This document shows positions 50,711 to 62,110 of a stretch of DNA of 64,000 nt, in pieces. Under the pieces are notes generated by a model, which saw only the letters and a list, made by a program, of their open reading frames with translations, was not told where the DNA came from and made no database searches. A program made the position numbers and the translations under genes. Every line of letters starts with the position of its first letter. The first letter of the stretch is position 1. Source of the stretch: Oscheius sp. JU75 (Eukaryota; Nematoda; Chromadorea; Rhabditida; Rhabditidae); assembly GCA_037178855.1 (NCBI GenBank), contig JASJZC010000005.1, positions 6,448,001 to 6,512,000 of the forward strand, given 5' to 3'.

Positions 50711-50754
50711 TATGGGTATGAGATTAATAACGAGTAATGCTTTTGTAAATAAAC

Positions 50755-51106
50755 ATGTTCACAAACTCGATATATGAGTTCATGAGAAACTTTCTGAATG
50801 CTCGAGGAAGCTGCTTCTTTGCTGCCGGAATGAGAGAAGGTTGTGCGGCAGTGTTTGATTTCCAGGATATAGCTTTCGTTCTCGAGCCATTCCAATGTGC
50901 TACAAATGTGAATGACACACTATTCTACGCTGTGGCTATTCTTACCATTCTCTACACTGCTCGATCCCGCGACATTCATCTATGTCGCTAAAGACTTGGT
51001 AACATCCCTTTTCACAAGAAAGCGTGAAAATCAGAGTCGTCTTTCTGCTAACAGACGGAGAGAGATGTATGCAGGTCACAGGAGGGAGAAGGCTTCTTCA
51101 GGCTAA
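50755..51106 (+). pseudogene. GPCR-like C-terminal fragment with frameshift
   Basis: Two overlapping + frames read as one sequence if a single base is skipped near 50955: LFYAVAILTILY then LLDPATFIYVAKDLVTSLF. The latter looks like TM7 with a D-P-x-x-F-I-Y (NPxxY-like) motif and helix 8, followed by a basic, Arg-rich cytosolic tail ending EKASSG. The preceding segment (FMRNFLNARGSCFFAAGMRE) is cysteine-bearing and I do not recognise it. No other receptor helices are found upstream, where the MFS gene ends 45 bases away. It is therefore either a truncated, frameshifted remnant or a misread small gene. Confidence 0.3.
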
Positions 51107-51468
51107 TATTATTGTCAGAACTGTCCCCATCAGTCAGTTCAGAATTTGACTCGAAATCTTCTCCACGTCCTAGACATGCTGCTCGGAACCTGCGGCTGGA
51201 AGTAGTACTTGGCCGAATGGTTCCAATTTCTTTATGGTAGTGCGCCTGGCTTTGCTCTAGACCCGTAAGAAAAAAAAATGTTTCACAAAAACGTTCTTTA
51301 TAGTTCCTATGCAATCGAATGCGATCGTCTTCTAGTACAACTGTCCATAATGACTGCCAGTAGCTCTCAAAGATTATAACGAGTTGTGTGAAAATGTTCA
51401 TTTCCTGATCATAAAACACATTGGAGAGATCCGTTCCAAACCCGACCGCAAGTTTATACACGTGAATC

Positions 51469-52556
51469 CTACACCAGTACCCATTGCTCACTGATTGAAC
51501 TCTTCTTTCTCTGTCTTTTTACTTTGGGAATCAAGAAGTCAGCCAGAGTGATAGTCGGCGGCTTTGGAAGTTCAACTTCCGTCTCATCAATCTCTTCTGA
51601 ATAGTCCTAAACTGCGTTTAAACTTGGATAAACTGTCGTGTAAACCTGGTCACAGTTCAGGCCGTTCATCTCCCAGATAGCTGTGACGTAGCTCCCGTCG
51701 TCTGTTCTAACTACATCCGAGTTTATGCGCGAGCCTTCGGTCGGGGGACGACAGTACTGATCTCTGGCGTCGTGCCAAAACTTCCATCTGAAAGGCGATG
51801 TTGAAAAAAATAGTTTACAAAAGACCACCTCTCACTGTTGTGGAGTTTTTTGTTTAGTTTGAACTCTTTGACGTGGTACTGAATGTGAATCTTCAATTCC
51901 ATCGACCGCGGATCCGGTTCGATGATTTTCTGACTGTTGTTGAACTTTCCTTTCTTCAATTTGAAGCTATCTGGAGTCTTGACAGAGAACTCGTGGAAAT
52001 CTCTAGAATTGGTTATTTGAGAAGCAGTAAACGACAAAACTAACGTGTCGCAGTATCGGAAGAAGGGATTCTCTCTAAAAAATGCCCATAGATGTCCATG
52101 AGGAGCATTCATGAACTGACCAGTGTTACCAGTTCGATACTCGTTGAACTTAAGAAGGGAAAGAGACGAGATAGCTTCTTTCGGTTCGGGCAAATCTTCG
52201 GCAGTTTTCTTTGCCATCTCCCAGCGTTTCGCTTTACCCAAAGAGTACTGAACTTGGAAGTGATTCATCCCAGAAGTGTCGTTCGACATTGTCTTTGTGA
52301 TCTGAATCAAATTTTCAAAAGATAAATTGTACTCGCGTACCTTATCAAGGAGCTTCTCTTGACTCTTCCATGAGAAAGTGTAGGGGTCGACATTCTCGAC
52401 AATAATAATCTTCGAGATGACACCGTCCTTTTTCCATAGCTCGCGATAGCGATGAAGCTGTTTGTGGTTCAGACGACGCTTGGGAGTTTCATGTTTTGTA
52501 ATGGGGACCACTTCATCGTGGGTAATTTCCACCGATTCGGGCATGCTGAAAACCAT
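51469..52556 (-). CDS. conserved-looking hypothetical protein
   Basis: Five-exon model of about 310 residues, starting MVFSMPESVEITHDEVVPIT. Phase-consistent introns lie at about 52301-52340, 52004-52046, 51788-51829 and 51608-51648. It reads KHETPKRRLNHKQLHRYREL, then MNAPHGHLWAFFRENPFFRY, then SMELKIHIQYHVKEFKLNKK. Further on are WKFWHDARDQYCRPPTEGSR and a basic tail KVKRQRKKSSISEQWVLV. There is no signal peptide or membrane helix; the protein is soluble and basic, and rich in aromatic residues. I do not recognise the family and do not assign a function. Splice sites and codon structure support it as a real gene. Confidence 0.7.
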
Positions 52557-53260
52557 AAAGAGTAATTGCCGAAGAGACGCGAGAGAGGTTCACCAGAATT
52601 GGAGAAAAGTAATTGTTATTACTAAATGAGAACAAGAAATTATATCTTTCTATTACTAAAGTGTAATGGTGTTGTCCGTCCGTCCTTGGAGATGCTGGCG
52701 AGTCATGCCATTTCAAGAATTAAGTTGACTAGTCAGCTTTTGGGGAATCTTGGAAACTAGAGAAGCGGCGCAGCCGCCTGTTGTCAATTCTAAGTGAAGA
52801 CTAAGGAACGGCGAAGCTGGTGTACATCGGAACTACCATGATTTCCAAGCTTGGTAATACTAGGCAATACTGGATGTTATAAATAGTTTATAAAGTAGAA
52901 AGGAATTTTAAGTACTGTTTCGTATCTCATTAAAGAAGCTACCAATATAGAAAGTCGACTGAAATTGCAGGCTAGACAAATCAAGTACTTAGGACTGTTT
53001 AAAAAAACCTGAGAACGAACAATCAGCTGTGAGGGATGCTGACGAATCTGTCGTTCGACTGAGCTTTTATATCAGCTCTATTGTTGACGCTCGCCTCTTT
53101 CCCCCACGTTGTGTCCGGGCAACGCACGTGCGTGCAATATTTCGCAATAGGCTGCTTTGACTCTTTCTCTCTCTGTTCTTTGTCTAAATCTTCGCTAAAG
53201 TGAACAATTTAATTGACATGGAAAACCCGTGAATAGTAAAAAAGGATAAAAGCTAGAATT
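52557..53260. other. intergenic region, nothing recognised
   Basis: About 700 bases between the upstream end of the hypothetical gene and the 3' end of the first GT14 gene. A/T-rich; the core promoter of the hypothetical gene probably lies next to 52557. Confidence 0.35.
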
Positions 53261-55278
53261 CTATGTCCATTTCTCATATTTTCTACTGGTAGCCATCCAC
53301 TCAGGATGAGTTAGTCGTTCGATCGGAATACCAGAATTCAGCTCGACGGTCGGCATGCGACTGTAGCTTATCGCGTTAAAGTGTCCCGGATCGCGACTTC
53401 TCTTTCGAAGCTCCTGCAAAAAAAGGTCGTTCTCTGATCTCGGTCGTTTTCTGAACCTTGGCCAGGCAAATATAGGCGGCCGGCTGGAGACTGAAGAACA
53501 TTTTGTGCGCTAGAAGTTCTGGTCGTTTCAACAGCATTGGAAGGTCTTCTGCTCCGAAATGACACATTGGATTGTCTAGAAGTTTCATGATTTTGGTCTC
53601 GATGACTATTTACCTCCACACCATTTCTTCATCTTGTAGACTTCTAGTCGAGCTATGGAAGTGGAACCGACGTGACTAGTCGACTGGATGTGTGAGATGT
53701 TTTCTCCAAACAGTTTCTGCTGTAGATACAAAAGGTCTTGCCCATAGAAAGACCCAGGTGCTTTCAGTTCTGAAAATTGGAATTAGTGATAGTTCTAAAC
53801 CCTTTGTACCTCTCTTGTTACCAGCTACAGTAGCCCAGAAAGTCTCAAATGGCATGTGCGTCTTGTTCAGATAGTTCAACAGTACATCAATCTCTCTATT
53901 CATCACAATATGATCAGCTGCAGCTCTCGGCAGAGCAACACCCATCTCTCCTTGGTACAATGTAAATGGCGGAGGATCAGACTGGAACAGCTATTATGCG
54001 GGAACATTCGGCGGGTTCAGATTTTTACGAGGATAAGGACATTTTAGATGAAAGTGCACGCAAAAGTTCGTAAGATCTCACCCGTCGGATTCCGTAACGC
54101 CACTCGGAGTAAGGGTAGAACTCGGTGTTGATTGATCCGTTCAAAGCCTTCAGGATTCGGACCATTTCAAGATTGGTTTTCAAGGGGATGTCATGGCTGG
54201 CAACAAACTGAAATTGGGAGATTTTGAGAGAGTCGGGGATAGTCGAAGTGTTATTTGAGACAATCTCAAACATCTTTACCTGGTAGTATTTCCAGTTGCT
54301 TCCTGAAGTAGTCAGGTCCGTCACGCATTGGTAGACATTGTTGAGAACTCCCATTTTGTAAAGTGGAGGGAAGGACATGTCTCCTATCTAAACAAGCCGT
54401 TCTGCTTTTTTATAGACTACTCTTACTTGTACTCGGATGTTCTCGAAGCATCTTGGTATTCGAAGAAGGACGTTCTTGAACGGGGATTGAGATCTGTTGT
54501 CTATAGTGATACAGTACTGGTTTTGAGGCTGGTAGAGCAGGCTCAGAGTGAATAGTACCTGAATAATGGTGATCGACTTCATTCTGCTTTTTGTTTCTTC
54601 TAGTTCGGAACAAGCGCATGTCAAGTCGTTAAATCGATATCGGAAGAGGAAGGGATTATGGAATTAGTGAAATTAAAAAGGCTTTTTTGCTCTTCTTGTG
54701 TGCACTGTCTGATCTTTACGGACAATATCCAACTTGAAAGTTTGTATAAGAAACGGGTTGTTTCTACGCTTTAATTCTCCAAAATAAACATTAGAGCTCA
54801 GACAGAACAGTTACTGTGACTGCTACAGGCTTACAAAGTGCAACGAATACATACCTGCAAGATGTCGATATGGGCCAAGAATCCAAAGGCCAGAGGAAAT
54901 GTTTTTTCTTCGGCAGAGAGTGATGTCTTTTGGAAATAGAAGTACTTGTGCAGAGTGTCACAGCTAAATACATAATGGTCTAGAGAAAAAACTCAAATCC
55001 CACATGGTGTCACTTTCCTCAAGTTCTCTCTGAATCGTTCTCGAACCCAACTGCCACGTTCGAAACTTCTTGGCTTCCGTTGCTCCATCGTAGATTGCCT
55101 GACAGTTCAGCTTGATGTTCTCAATCTTCTCGTACTTTTCTCTGAAAAGTGATAAGTTCATTTATCGAGTCAAATGTTACCTGTAAACCTCGCTGGCCGT
55201 GTTGTAATAAGAGACTAAAATGAATCCGATGAGGCAGTATATAAAACATAAGGTCATATATCGAAGTGCACATTTCAT
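53261..55278 (-). CDS. GT14 core-2/I-branching-type N-acetylglucosaminyltransferase, copy 1
   Basis: Golgi type II glycosyltransferase of the Core-2/I-branching family (GT14), expected to add GlcNAc or a related sugar in beta-1,6 linkage. A short start MKCALR and signal anchor (YMTLCFIYCLIGFILVSYY) lead to a stem. The catalytic domain has LLYQPQNQYCITIDNRSQSP, the stretch LKTNLEMVRILKALNGSINT, YQGEMGVALPRAAADHIVMN, MPFETFWATVAGNKRG, CHFGAEDLPMLLKRPELLAH, and the C-terminal YSRMPTVELNSGIPIERLTH-PEW. These match the family's conserved Cys and acidic positions (CHFGAEDLP). Introns are short. The end EWMATSRKYEKWT follows the conserved HPEW. It is a head-to-head paralogue of the gene at 56408. 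Confidence 0.85.
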
Positions 55279-56407
55279 GCTGGAATCAGAAGGTCGAAGT
55301 GTTGAATCGGGTCTGATCCAGTCGATGTTGATCTTGTCTCTTCTCTAAGTCAAGAAGCGACACAAAATGTGCCAAAAGGACGGCCTAATGCCTCGAAGAC
55401 CTGGGCTATCGTGCGACGGATCTCGTGAAAAGATATCCAGACTGGCAATTCTACGGAACCTATGGAAAAGTTGGAAGGGGAGAAACAGCCGAAAAAACAA
55501 AGATTCGCGGCAGCGTTGAAGATGATCTTGAGCATCTAAATGATTCGTAGTAAACTGTTGTAAACTCGGTCCTCTATTTAAGGAACCATTCTCGAGACAA
55601 GAAATATTGCCTTCGTCAAGATCATTCAACTGTTCTTCTATTGCAGTTTCTAACAGAATCAATCAACACAATACTTTTTTGTGACCCTAGTTCCCTAATT
55701 TGCGCTTTCTTATCTGCCGTAGCATCATCCAAGCCATTTCTAAACAGTTTTCGTCCGGGATCTCTCTTGGGTAAACAGAGCTGCCCAAATCTTTGGATGG
55801 TGGGCAATAAACTGAATCTTAGAGCTTGCAGGTATTTGGATCTGAAGGTGTCTAAACTTTACGAAATCTGAAGAGGAGTATAGCAAAATATCGAGTCGAG
55901 GAAGACATTCCGCTTAAGAAAACCGTCGATGTCCACTTTTGTATGACTAATATTTCTCAGCAGATCTTGGCGTATGACCAACAGATTGTTTCTCGGCTAT
56001 CGGTATTATGTCAAAACTGAACGAGATATGTAGTCGGTTACTTATTTCTCCCAATTTTTTTTTTTTGAAAAACTCTCCATGATCACGCACTTTTTGCAAG
56101 CTATTTGCTGCACTTCGTTCTTGGGTCAATCTCAGAGTCCTAAAAAGTGATTCAACCTGGAAATCATAAGGGGGTCCACACATCTTCTCTTCCACGTAAG
56201 AAAAAAGATTTCTATCTGTCGGAAGGATGAGACAGTCCCGTCCAAGAAAAATGCATGATCAAGGATTGCACTCCCGAACGATCCGGAGTCCCGATAAGAG
56301 TGATTCCTCGCTCTTCGGGCACCACATTCACTTTCTTCCCCCATTCAACTTCTTATATCTCATCACGCTGTAACTAATCCATCCTTCGAGATCTCGAACT
56401 TTTGGGT
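55279..56407. promoter_or_regulatory. shared divergent region of the two GT14 genes
   Basis: About 1.1 kb between the divergent starts of the two paralogues. Open frames on both strands (for example 55345-55662 on -) show no domain. It could hold a bidirectional promoter; no specific site recognised. Confidence 0.4.
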
Positions 56408-59019
56408 ATGTCCTCCTCGACGAAGTTTCTTCCTGACTTCGTCTTGAGGCTTATCTGCTACGGATGGTTCTTTCTAATCATTCTCATTAACTACTACATT
56501 ACACACGGTTGGTACAGGTAGAGATTTTTCTCTTAGAATCTAAAGTTTCCCTACCAGTGAGCCAGAAAATCTACTTTTGGAGAACATTCCACTCGACTGC
56601 GACCCAATTTTGAATAACAGAACTGAAGCAAAAAAGTACAAGAAATGGTATTTTTCCAGCAATCATGTGGAGAATGAACTTGGTGGAGAAGACTTGTAAG
56701 TTAAAGAATGGTTTTAAGCTAAAACGAGCTCAGTTGTGAAACAGTTCACAAGTACTTTCTGTTCGAGAAGACGGCCCTTTCCGACGAGGAGAAGAACTTC
56801 CCATTGGCCTACGGGCTGATAGTCTATCACGACATTGTTCAGGTACAGATTGTTTTCGATTGTTTTTTCTACTTTTTTTTTTCTATTTTGTAACTCACTG
56901 AAACTGAGAATCTTGTACTCTTTTAACGAGTCTGTTAGTTTTAGGTACTTCTCCAAGTGAGTGTCTTCTATCAGCCACAGAACCAGTTCTGTTTCACAGT
57001 AGACGAGTTCGCTACGGACGGGTTCAAGAAGATGATGATGAAGCTTCCGAGTTGTTTCAAAAACATGGCCACCTTTGTAAGCTTTTATCGCTTCCGTGAT
57101 CAAATATTTCTTCAGATCGGTCAAAATTCAGCGTGGGGTTCCTTCGGCATCGTAGAGAACATGTACAACTGTGTGGACTATCTGGCAACCTCGAACAAGG
57201 AATGGAAATACTTTCAGGTTGTCCAGAACTGCTTGAGAGAGAGTGAAAAACGTTTAGTACCTATCTGGTTCGGATATTCCAATCAGAACAAATCTAGAGA
57301 TGGTGCGAGTGATGCAAGCCTTGAATGGATCCATCAACACGGACGTAGAGCTGATAGAAAGCAACCGACTCAACCATCTCAGAGTAAGAAGTTAATTTTG
57401 CGTTTTACCTTTCGGTGCACAGATGTGTGAAAAGATATATGTTCATAAAATTGTTGACTCTGGGATTTGTCGCAATGGCATCCGGATCAGCTGTTGCAAT
57501 GTCAGAGAGATGTCAACTCACATGTCGTAATTGGAACCAAAACGTACGATCAAAGCAGGGGTCTGAAATCTTGTTCTCCCAACTCTAGAGTCTTATATTT
57601 TGAGGTCAAAGTACTTGTCCGCAACCTTCGAAACAGACTAGATTTTGTTAATCGCTGTTTACCCTTAGCTTCAGGGCTTTCACTAAAGTTCACTTGATAA
57701 GTTTGGGGCTAAACGTACCGTATCCCAAAGTATTCTGGCATTCGGACTCTCTAAAAGTCGCTCTTTAGTTAATCTGTGATTACTCAGGGGCTTTAATTTT
57801 AATTATCGTTTTAATTATCTTTTTCTAGCGGGCTTGAACATCACCCTTTTCCGAAGAATGACCGCTGGTATTTCAGACGATTGATCCTCCCTTGAATTTG
57901 TACAAGGGAAGTATGTCAGTGGCCCTCCCCCGCGAAGCTGCAAATTACATAGTCAGGAGCAAGAAGGCAAAAACTCTATTGGATTTTCTGTCGAACACGA
58001 TCATTCCCGACGAGTCGGTCTGGACTTCCTTGGGAGGGAACAAAAATGGTTGGGATAGAGAAAGAAGTATTGAAACTTGGTTTAGAACTGGCAGTGCCGG
58101 GATCGTTCAATGCAAAGGATATTATGTATTTGAGGCATCACAAGAAGTTGAAGGCGGTCGATATTCATACTGTCGACCACGTTGGGTCAAGTTTCATCGC
58201 CAGATATCAAGTGTGGTGGACTCAACCTGGATGCAAAGGTAGGAGTTTTTCTTCGAAAAGAAACGGACTCACTAGCAAGCCAGCTCATAATAGAATCAAC
58301 TTTTTACTGCTAGCGTATTCCACAATACCTATCGCCTAACCCCATTGTTTGGGTCACATAATCGAACCACATTCTGATTGAGTTTCCTCGGGACAAAGGG
58401 AAAGTATAGTCATGGAGTTCGAAATATCTAACTTTGAGATTAAAAAGGTTGTAAAGTTAGAAAAGACTCATATGTAGTATCAGAAGTCCTGGATTTTTGC
58501 TGCAAAATTTTGCTGTGCCTTCGAAACTTAGAAGCGGAACATTTTCATTTTCATGCACTCGAGTTTATGCGGATATCGCCGTCATGATAGGCTGCTTACA
58601 TGCATGTTCAACTGAAAAGAGACTCGTATGTAGCTTTTACTTTACGGTCAGAAAATTAGACTATCAACCAATTGGGAGAATACTCAAAACCTATATAACA
58701 ATCTTTTCCAGGAAAGATGAAGAGTGCCTCGTGTGTCTTTGGAATCGGAGATGTCCCCATCATACTGAAGCGACCCGAACTCATAGCCCACAAGATCTAC
58801 CGTACCTACCAGCCAGCTGCTTTAATGTGTTTGATCAAGGTGAACCTTTGTCTCGACGGAACACCACGACCACTTTAGGAGCTGAGGCGGAGGAGCTACA
58901 ATCCGGTCAACTTCGACGCCACCAGCTACAGCGAGATGCCAACTGTCGAACTCCACAACGGGAAATCCCTGGACGAAATCACACACCCAGACTGGGTTAG
59001 AATGAGTTCATTCACGTAA
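56408..59019 (+). CDS. GT14 core-2/I-branching-type N-acetylglucosaminyltransferase, copy 2
   Basis: Paralogue of copy 1. The signal anchor VLRLICYGWFFLIILINYYI follows a short cytosolic start. The stem has ENIPLDCDPILNNRTE. The catalytic region has KYFLFEKTALSDEEKNFPLA, YQPQNQFCFTVDEFA, MVRVMQALNGSINTDVELIE, YKGSMSVALPREAANYIVR, IPDESVWTSLGGNKNG, CVFGIGDVPIILKRPELIAH, YSEMPTVELHNGKSLDEI and THPDW. It ends VRMSSFT. The substitution GIGDVP versus GAEDLP in copy 1 changes a position that is usually acidic. Two introns are long (about 57385-57875 and 58240-58712), unlike those of copy 1; the first contains a small secreted-type ORF. AATAAA at 59078. Exon borders in the middle are less certain. 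Confidence 0.8.
57439..57588 (+). CDS. tiny secreted peptide ORF nested in GT14 intron
   Basis: An open frame of 49 codons inside a GT14 copy 2 intron, on the same strand. MFIKLLTLGFVAMASGSAVA is a textbook-like signal peptide, followed directly by MSERCQLTCRNWNQN with two closely spaced cysteines. Alternatively, an intron (about 57541-57585, GTACGATC...CTCTAG) would end it NQNSLIF. The layout (signal peptide, then Cys-x3-Cys spacing and a short tail) recalls the secreted protein at 4269 (ACRSKC). It may be real or a chance ORF. Confidence 0.25.
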   Translation: MFIKLLTLGFVAMASGSAVAMSERCQLTCRNWNQNVRSKQGSEILFSQL

Positions 59020-59125
59020 TATTCGCATATTTACATAGTGAAACATTTGATATGACACAAACGGGTATGCTGTCTCGAATAAACGATTACTAAGGCACTT
59101 CGTCTACACTTCGGGACTATACAAT

Positions 59126-59444
59126 TCAAGCATAGACGTTGCTTTGACTGTGCTTCTTGAGATATCCTAACATTTTCTGATGAAGACGGATTCGGTGACT
59201 ATTCTTGCCCAACATAGAAGAGGTATTGTGCTGGGGAACGTATTTGTCGAAGACCTTTGGAAGGAAACACTGTGTCGGTGAGAAAAAGCAATTCCGACTG
59301 GAGAGAAGGTTCTTGCTGAAAAAGCAACGATGAGTTACAGTATAGACAGTACCCTTACCTCGGTGGAACTGGAGCATTCCTTGAGATGACTGTTGTCGAT
59401 GCAATTTGGACGAGGAGCAGCAGCAGCAAGCAGTAGGTCGCCAT
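59126..59444 (-). CDS. putative neuropeptide precursor with allatostatin-C-like ring
   Basis: Two-exon precursor of about 91 residues. MATYCLLLLLLVQIASTTVI is a clear signal peptide. A 43-base GT-AG intron (about 59317-59359) follows VPPS. The mature part has a basic site (SSR) and then NCFFSPTQCFLPK. The two cysteines enclose six residues with an aromatic-Phe-x-Pro pattern and a Phe after the second Cys, the same layout as allatostatin-C (C-Y-F-N-P-I-S-C-F) and akin to the somatostatin ring. The tail has further basic sites (LGKNSHRIRLHQKM, YLKKHSQ). Such peptides are released from neurons and act on somatostatin/AstC-type receptors. The ring is internal in the precursor rather than at its end, and flanking dibasics are weak, so this is a proposal. 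Confidence 0.6.
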
Positions 59445-61359
59445 TTTGGATAGAATGAAGGAATGGGAGGGATTCTGAAAATAGGCGGGTGGGTAGTGTG
59501 AATAAGGGACGGACGTGTAAGCAAAGATTAGCAAAAGATCAAAGAGGGATAATCTTGTTTGATTCAAACTAGATTTCAACTGTAAGCAAAAGAGTGAGGG
59601 AGTCCTTTGTGCTGCGATTTTTCGCTCAAAATGCAGAAAAACAGTGAGAGTGTGACACATGTGGCTATTACAGGTCTGCAAATTGTGTTTGTTGACTGAG
59701 TTAGTGGAAGGATTCAGAGGTACTGGGCAACTTATATACCTCGAAGAATTCCAATTGAGGGAGGGAGTGGTTACGATATAGAGTCGGAACTTGAGAAAAG
59801 ATCAACGGGTTTCGGGGAGATCCGCGAGAAAAGAACGTCAAAAAAGTTGATTCATGATGCTCTTTCCAAAAAACTTCGTTATCTGGTGGCGGCACTGCTT
59901 TTATAGTCTACTGTAGTCTTGAGGACTGCGTAAATCATGAATAAACAATGCTTGGTATTTCTGCCTGCGGTCGGAAAAGGTGCTTTTTGATAGAATTCCG
60001 TGAAATGGGGGTGGCAGAATTTCCTAGAATATTCTAAGATCTGCGAAGGTGAAAAGAGTTTTTGTCGCAGGGTTCGCAAACCGTGAAAAGTTGCACAGGC
60101 CACAGACTCCGGTTAAGAAGTCTCATGCCAAAAAGTGATTCTGAAGGTCGCGCCACAATGCAATTTGAGCTTTTACAAATTACAATTGATCTCACTGTAA
60201 CTCGGTTGATCGCGTCATTCACGTTCTCTTCGCAAATTGTCTAGATTGAGTCAGTTACGACTGTCATGAAGCCAGTCACACAATCAGAGCTTTAAAGAAA
60301 CGATTTGGTATTTTAGCTGAGAGCCAATAACTATTGGATTGGATGTCTCGTATAGTCAAACAACTAAGGTCAGAAGTAATGCAAAGTCGGGAGCAGTTCA
60401 GTCATCTGAAAACTGGTTGATGCTTTCTTTACAGTCACGCACTGGAATGTCAGCTAATCCCAAGGACTCGTGAATAGACAATGTGTCAGTTCTCTTCTCA
60501 TAGAGCCAATCTACTCTCAAAAAGAGGAAAATATCTTATTCTATGCAGGATCATACTTTTCATAGCCAGTAATGCTTCCAGTTTAGTTTGTGCTAGTTGC
60601 TCAAACTGCAGGGAATGGTTGAAGACCGTCGACTAACTCTGAGACGTGCCACGTCAAATTACAGGAATAAAGAGTTGTGTGAACTTGTGTGGACTTGAAG
60701 AAATAGAGAATGACTGAGTTTATTTGGGACAAAAAAAACAAGATTGACTGAAATGACAACATCTGTAAACCAAAACACGGTCTGAACAGTGCTAAAATGT
60801 TCTTTATCTCCAACTTGATCCAGTCAGGAGAGTTTTTTTGTTATTCCGAATGTCTTATACATAGAAAGTGTACATCATGTTTTGGTGAACGAGAAAAGTC
60901 GTGAGAAGCAGCCTAATCTGGGTCTCAGAAACGAGCTGCTCAAAAGAAACATTAATGTTTGATACTTTATCAAAAATAGATTAGCTACCAGTAGCTTCGG
61001 AATTACCGTACCCCCAAAAGCTCTGATAGCAACGGGAGTCGTTGCAAGGAAATCTAATGTGGAAGTGACACCCTGAGCACATTTAGCATTAGTTTTCTTT
61101 CGACCGGATGTAGAGGCGCTAAGTCTTTCAGCCTTTACTACGACATACCATGCGACTCAGAAAAGGGCACTCTCCTTGCTAAATGCACAGCTTATGATCG
61201 GTAGATGCTATAGAGTTTTCGACTGGACTCACTGGTTCCAGCAGATTGAAACTGTAGAACACGAGTAAAATGCCAAAAGCTTCAACCGACTTTTGAGTCT
61301 AATCCTAACACCGGACATCCATCATCCAAACCCTCCAAATCCCCAAATCTCTTCAGATC
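59445..61359. other. gene-poor region
   Basis: About 1.9 kb with no supported gene. Open frames on - (59701-59895, 59879-60103, 60601-60813) have no signal peptide, domain or splice partners. The part next to 59445 presumably holds the promoter of the peptide gene. Upstream exons for the F-box-associated fragment could lie around 60900-61350, but I could not identify an F-box. Confidence 0.35.
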
Positions 61360-61782
61360 ATGAGGTACTTAAAGTGTCATCGTACCTTCCTGTGCCACTC
61401 TACTGTATGTTCTCCTTTTTTCGCGGACCTCAATTCAATTACTGATATCTACGTAACGGACCGTCTGGTGTTAAAAACGTCCCTTAACCAGATCGAATTA
61501 GATCGCATATCCTCTGAGTGGGTTGCGATAATTTCAGACAGCTTATAATGTCGCTAGAGTCAAAAACATGCTGGATTAGAGACGGTTTTACTAAAGTGGA
61601 TTGAGGCATTAATCAACGGAAGATGCTTATGTGCAGATTTTTTGACTGTAGGCAGGAAACCCTTGTCCTTGGATAAGAAAGATTACGCGCTATTCAAGCT
61701 AGGAAAAGATGATCCCAGGAGTTTCAGAGACACTCACAGACTAGATGGTAGGGGGTTCACTGGTGAAAAGCATAAAAGGTGA
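61360..61782 (+). pseudogene. F-box-associated (FBA_2-like) fragment
   Basis: Two exons join across a 36-base GT-AG intron (about 61522-61557). They give LVLKTSLNQIELDRISSEW, then SQKHAGLETVLLKWIEALIN and GRCLCADFLTVGRKPLS, ending near RGFTGEKHKR. The pattern (short beta-like stretch with N at a turn, then LLKWIxG/A-L and a following strand) resembles the F-box-associated type 2 domain that follows F-boxes in the large worm F-box family, whose members are substrate adaptors for SCF ubiquitin ligases. No F-box is found upstream, and the N-terminus MRYLKCHRTFLCHST is not typical. It is therefore a partial gene or remnant. Homology is by eye and weak. Confidence 0.35.
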
Positions 61783-62110
61783 GGAAGAATTGTCTTGTGG
61801 ATGCTTGTGGATGTGGAACCTCTTTATGAGTCGAATTGTCTGGAACAAACTGAATAGCATGAATTATCTGCCAACATATAATTGCAGTTAATAGCTCATG
61901 GTAATGCGAGAACTATTTCAATATGTAAGGGATGTTGATATATTTGCGTTGTCAAAGTATCTAGAGTTGTATCATGTCACGATTGTTTTTATACCGGAAC
62001 AGGACATCGCTTCTTTTTTTCTGCACAAGCAGCCATACAGAAGCGAAACAATGTAACAGTAGCTCGATTCGGTCACTAGTCATTCATTTTTCCTCTTGCT
62101 TCCTTCAATC

